Shown here: in pieces, positions 61,914-64,000 of the stretch
Numbering within the stretch: the stretch's first letter is position 1
Layout of the letters: each line of letters opens with the position of its first letter
Assembly: GCA_038231255.1 (NCBI GenBank)
Contig: JBBRLR010000009.1
Location: 14,777 to 78,776, forward strand
Reading direction: 5' to 3'
DNA: 64,000 nucleotides
Source of the DNA: JALYUS01 sp038231255
Lineage (GTDB): Bacteria > Chloroflexota > Chloroflexia > Thermomicrobiales > JALYUS01
Program-made: the position numbers and the translations under genes
The notes under the pieces: model-generated
Seen by the model: the letters and a program-made list of their open reading frames with translations, nothing else
Database searches by the model: none
What the model was told of the DNA's origin: nothing

Positions 61914-62689
61914 GCTTTCGCCTCCGTTTCCGTCTCCGGCTCCGTCATCACGGCGGGCGCCTCGACCTCTTCATCACTGGCGACGACTTCCGGTGTCGGC
62001 GTTGTCGCGGCGGTGCGTGTCGTCCGCCGCGTCGGCGTTTCCTTCGTTTCGGTCACTGCGGCAGCGTAGTTCGCATCTCCCCACAAGTGTGAAACGTGAT
62101 CGAGCGCCTCGACCGTGAAGAGCAGCCGCTCGTACTTCATCAGGTCGGCCATGTTGAGGTAACCGGCATTGAGCACCTTGACATTACCGATATTGCCCGA
62201 CGCGCGATGCAGGTTTTCAGTGCGCTCCGGCACGATCACCAGCGTCGAGCGCGGGTTGTCAAGGCCACCGAGCAGCGCCAGCATCGCCCGCGTGCGCCCT
62301 TCGAGACTGTCCAAACCACGCAGCACCGCGACATTGCCAGCCTTCGCCGACAGCGCAGAGCGAATCGCCAGTTGGCGCATCTTACGCGGCATCGCCTGCG
62401 TGTACTTGCGCGGGTGCGGGCCCCAGACGGTGCCGCCGCCCTTCCATTGCGGGGAGCGCGTGCTGCCCTGGCGCGCTCGGCCAGTCCCCTTCTGACGATA
62501 GGGCTTGCGGCCACCACCGCGCACCTCGCCACGCGTCTTGGTGTCGTGCGTCCCATGACGCGCGTTCGCCTGCTGACGGACGAGCGCCTGATGCATCACC
62601 GCCACATTCGGCGTGATGCCGAACAGCGCATCGTCCAGCGCCACCGTCCCGATTGTTTCGCCTGTGGCGTTGTAGACCGCAGCCTCCAT
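61910..62689 (-). CDS. rplD: 50S ribosomal protein L4 with C-terminal extension
   Basis: L4 (uL4) reaches the tunnel constriction and in E. coli represses its own operon. Conserved parts are HQALVRQQANARHGTHDTKTRGEVRGGGRKPYRQKGTGRARQGSTRSPQWKGGGTVWGPHPR, ALSAKAGNVAVLR and VKVLNAGYLNMADLMKYERLLFTVEALD. After about 212 residues a Thr/Glu-rich extension of about 45 aa follows (ETPTRRTTRTAATTP...ETEAKA). Total is 259 aa against about 205 in most bacteria. Confidence 0.96.
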   Translation of the reverse strand: MEAAVYNATGETIGTVALDDALFGITPNVAVMHQALVRQQANARHGTHDTKTRGEVRGGGRKPYRQKGTGRARQGSTRSPQWKGGGTVWGPHPRKYTQAMPRKMRQLAIRSALSAKAGNVAVLRGLDSLEGRTRAMLALLGGLDNPRSTLVIVPERTENLHRASGNIGNVKVLNAGYLNMADLMKYERLLFTVEALDHVSHLWGDANYAAAVTETKETPTRRTTRTAATTPTPEVVASDEEVEAPAVMTEPETETEAKA

Positions 62690-62714
62690 CAGCCAATCCT
62701 CTCCCTTTATTGCC

Positions 62715-63359
62715 CTACGCTCGCGCGTTCCGGCGGTTCTTTACGGTCTGACGGATCGTCACCAGCCCACCATTCGCGCCCGGGACTGCGCCCGCGACCA
62801 GCACGAGGTTGCGCTCAACGTCCACGTCCACCACCCGAAGGTTCTGCACCGTAACGCGCTCGTTGCCCATATGTCCGGCCATCTTCAGTCCCTTGAAGAC
62901 GCGCCCCGGCGTCGTGCCGGCACCGACCGAACCCGGCGCGCGATGACGGTCGGACTGGCCGTGCGTTTTCGGGCCTCCGGCGAAGTGGTGCCGCTTGACG
63001 ACACCCGCGAAACCTTTGCCCTTGGACTGGCCCGTCACATCTACCGTATCGCCCGCCTTGAAGACCGCATCCGCCGTCAGCGTCTGGCCGACGGTCAGGT
63101 CGCCGTTGCCGTCGGTGCGAATCTCGCGGATATCGCGCGAATTCGCGCCGCTCGCCCGCAAATGCCCCGCGTCTGGCCGATTCAGCCGCTTCGCCGTGCC
63201 GAAGCCCAACTGCACGCCGTTGTAACCATCCGATTCCTGCGTCCTCAGCTGCGTGACGATGCACGGACCGGTCTCGATGACCGTCACCGCGAGCGCCCGA
63301 CCCGTTGGGTCGAATACCTGCGTCATCCCGAGCTTTTTGCCCAACAATCCTTCCAACAT
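62715..63359 (-). CDS. rplC: 50S ribosomal protein L3
   Basis: L3 (uL3), 214 aa, near the peptidyl-transferase centre. It starts MLEGLLGKKLGMTQVFDPTGRALAVTVIETGPC and has GKGFAGVVKRHHFAGGPKTHGQSDRHRAPGSVGAGTTPGRVFKGLKMAGHMGNERVTVQNLRVV, the conserved central loop with the methylated-Gln site. Standard place after rpsJ. Confidence 0.98.
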   Translation of the reverse strand: MLEGLLGKKLGMTQVFDPTGRALAVTVIETGPCIVTQLRTQESDGYNGVQLGFGTAKRLNRPDAGHLRASGANSRDIREIRTDGNGDLTVGQTLTADAVFKAGDTVDVTGQSKGKGFAGVVKRHHFAGGPKTHGQSDRHRAPGSVGAGTTPGRVFKGLKMAGHMGNERVTVQNLRVVDVDVERNLVLVAGAVPGANGGLVTIRQTVKNRRNARA

Positions 63360-63371
63360 CCGTTGCGTCTC

Positions 63372-63773
63372 CTAGAGCTTGATCTCGATGTCAACGCCCG
63401 CCGGAAGATTGAGGCGCATGAGCGCGCTAATCGTCTTCTGGCTTGGCTCCAGGACGTCAATGAGCCGCTTGTGCGTGCGGATCTCGAAGTGCTCCTGCGA
63501 GTCCTTGTCAACGAACGGCGACCGCATGACGGTGTACCGCTCGATGCGCGTCGGCAGCGGGACGGGGCCAGCCACCTTCGCGCCCGTGCTTTCCGCCGTT
63601 TCGACGATCTTGGACGCCGACTGGTCAAGCAACTTGTGATCGTATGCCTTCAGTCGGATGCGGATACGCTGCCCACCCGGTTTCGGGCGGCCCGCTGCTG
63701 CCGGTGCCGGGCGCGGCGCGGCGGCTATCGCCCCCGCGCCACTCCCACTTCGATTGCGTCGTTCCTCCGCCAT
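63372..63773 (-). CDS. rpsJ: 30S ribosomal protein S10 with N-terminal extension
   Basis: S10 (uS10), also the transcription factor NusE. The core QRIRIRLKAYDHKLLDQSASKIVETAESTGAKVAGPVPLPTRIERYTVMRSPFVDKDSQEHFEIRTHKRLIDVLEPS is canonical. An extra 33 or so residues (Arg, then Gly/Ala/Pro-rich) precede it, giving 133 aa rather than about 102. It follows tuf by 34 bp. A shorter start inside the extension was considered, but no ATG is available. Confidence 0.95.
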   Translation of the reverse strand: MAEERRNRSGSGAGAIAAAPRPAPAAAGRPKPGGQRIRIRLKAYDHKLLDQSASKIVETAESTGAKVAGPVPLPTRIERYTVMRSPFVDKDSQEHFEIRTHKRLIDVLEPSQKTISALMRLNLPAGVDIEIKL

Positions 63774-63807
63774 TGCTGTCTCCTCGTTACTTTTGACGCG
63801 CTACGAT

Positions 63808-64000
63808 CTACTTGAGGGAGGTAACGACGCCAGCGCCGACGGTGCGGCCGCCCTCGCGGATCGCGAACCGCAGCCCCTCCTCGATCGCCACCGGCGTGAT
63901 CAGCTCCACCTGCATCTGGATGTTGTCCCCCGGCATCACCATCTCCACCCCCTCCGGCAGCTCGATCGCCCCCGTCACGTCGGTCGTGCGGATGTAGAAC
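63808..64000 (-). CDS. tuf: Elongation factor Tu, C-terminal fragment cut by window edge
   Basis: The last 63 codons of EF-Tu: FYIRTTDVTG, then ELPEGVEMVMPGDNI, VELITPVAIEEG, LRFAIREGGRTVGAGVVT and LK before a TAG at 63808-63810. This is the end of domain III, which contacts tRNA and EF-Ts. It is in the usual place before rpsJ. Compared with neighbouring genes the fragment uses GGG, GTG and CTG more heavily. The start is outside the window. Confidence 0.95.
   Translation of the reverse strand, partial: FYIRTTDVTGAIELPEGVEMVMPGDNIQMQVELITPVAIEEGLRFAIREGGRTVGAGVVTSLK

Overview
The window is a high-GC, gene-dense bacterial chromosome segment. Gene content and protein character suggest a Chloroflexota lineage, probably close to Thermomicrobia or Sphaerobacter. 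This is an inference from: an hrcA-grpE-dnaK heat-shock operon under CIRCE; a Ski2-like helicase; a type-Z (zinc) S14; PimA-like and CDP-alcohol transferase genes side by side; frequent GTG/TTG starts; and several families of palindromic spacer repeats. I saw no tRNA, rRNA, CRISPR array, prophage or IS element.

Layout. 1-2.7 kb: the 3' part of a hybrid sensor kinase, then a GT4 glycosyltransferase. 2.7-8.4 kb (minus): priA, a ThDP enzyme of the acetolactate-synthase superfamily, and a membrane HD-GYP protein. 8.4-9.0 kb: an AT-rich island with a candidate nine-codon gene (strong ribosome binding site, strong terminator). 9.0-11.6 kb (minus): a translationally coupled PHP phosphoesterase / PimA-like mannosyltransferase / CDP-alcohol phosphatidyltransferase operon that may make inositol glycolipids. 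11.8-16.4 kb (minus): a secreted unknown, then hrcA-grpE-dnaK. 16.5-21.4 kb (plus): lysA, an SDR, an arginine-deiminase-like enzyme and recN. 21.4-30.3 kb (minus): a DUF4349 membrane protein, a YtcJ-like amidohydrolase coupled to an unknown, lon, rsmI, an unknown and a SuhB-like phosphatase. 30.5-33.7 kb (plus): an M81 peptidase coupled to adenine deaminase. 33.7-36.9 kb (minus): a Ski2-like helicase coupled to a 54-aa membrane protein. 37-41.2 kb (plus): an FAD oxidoreductase, prfB with a programmed +1 frameshift, a gluzincin metallopeptidase and a secreted Gly/Asn/Lys-tailed protein. 41.3-44.7 kb (minus): a sugar ABC importer without its ATPase. 45-45.9 kb (plus): a TIM-barrel isomerase-like gene.

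46.1-64 kb (minus) is one long S10-spc-alpha style ribosomal cluster, read tuf, rpsJ, rplC, D, W, B, rpsS, rplV, rpsC, rplP, rpmC, rpsQ, rplN, X, E, rpsN, rpsH, rplF, R, rpsE, rpmD, rplO, secY, adk, map, infA, rpsM, rpsK, rpoA, rplQ, truA, rplM, rpsI, ending in a perfect hairpin. rpmJ and rpsD are missing from their usual places. Several r-proteins carry long low-complexity tails.

The most distinctive unexplained structure is the repeat content. There are three kinds: (i) inverted repeats whose arms are built of different 7-bp tandem units, three of them inside the ribosomal operon and one forming the 3' end of a coding region; (ii) REPIN-like doublets around AGCAGGCTTTCCAGCCTGC; (iii) CCTCACCC-type palindromes, one of which supplies the C-terminus of an oxidoreductase.
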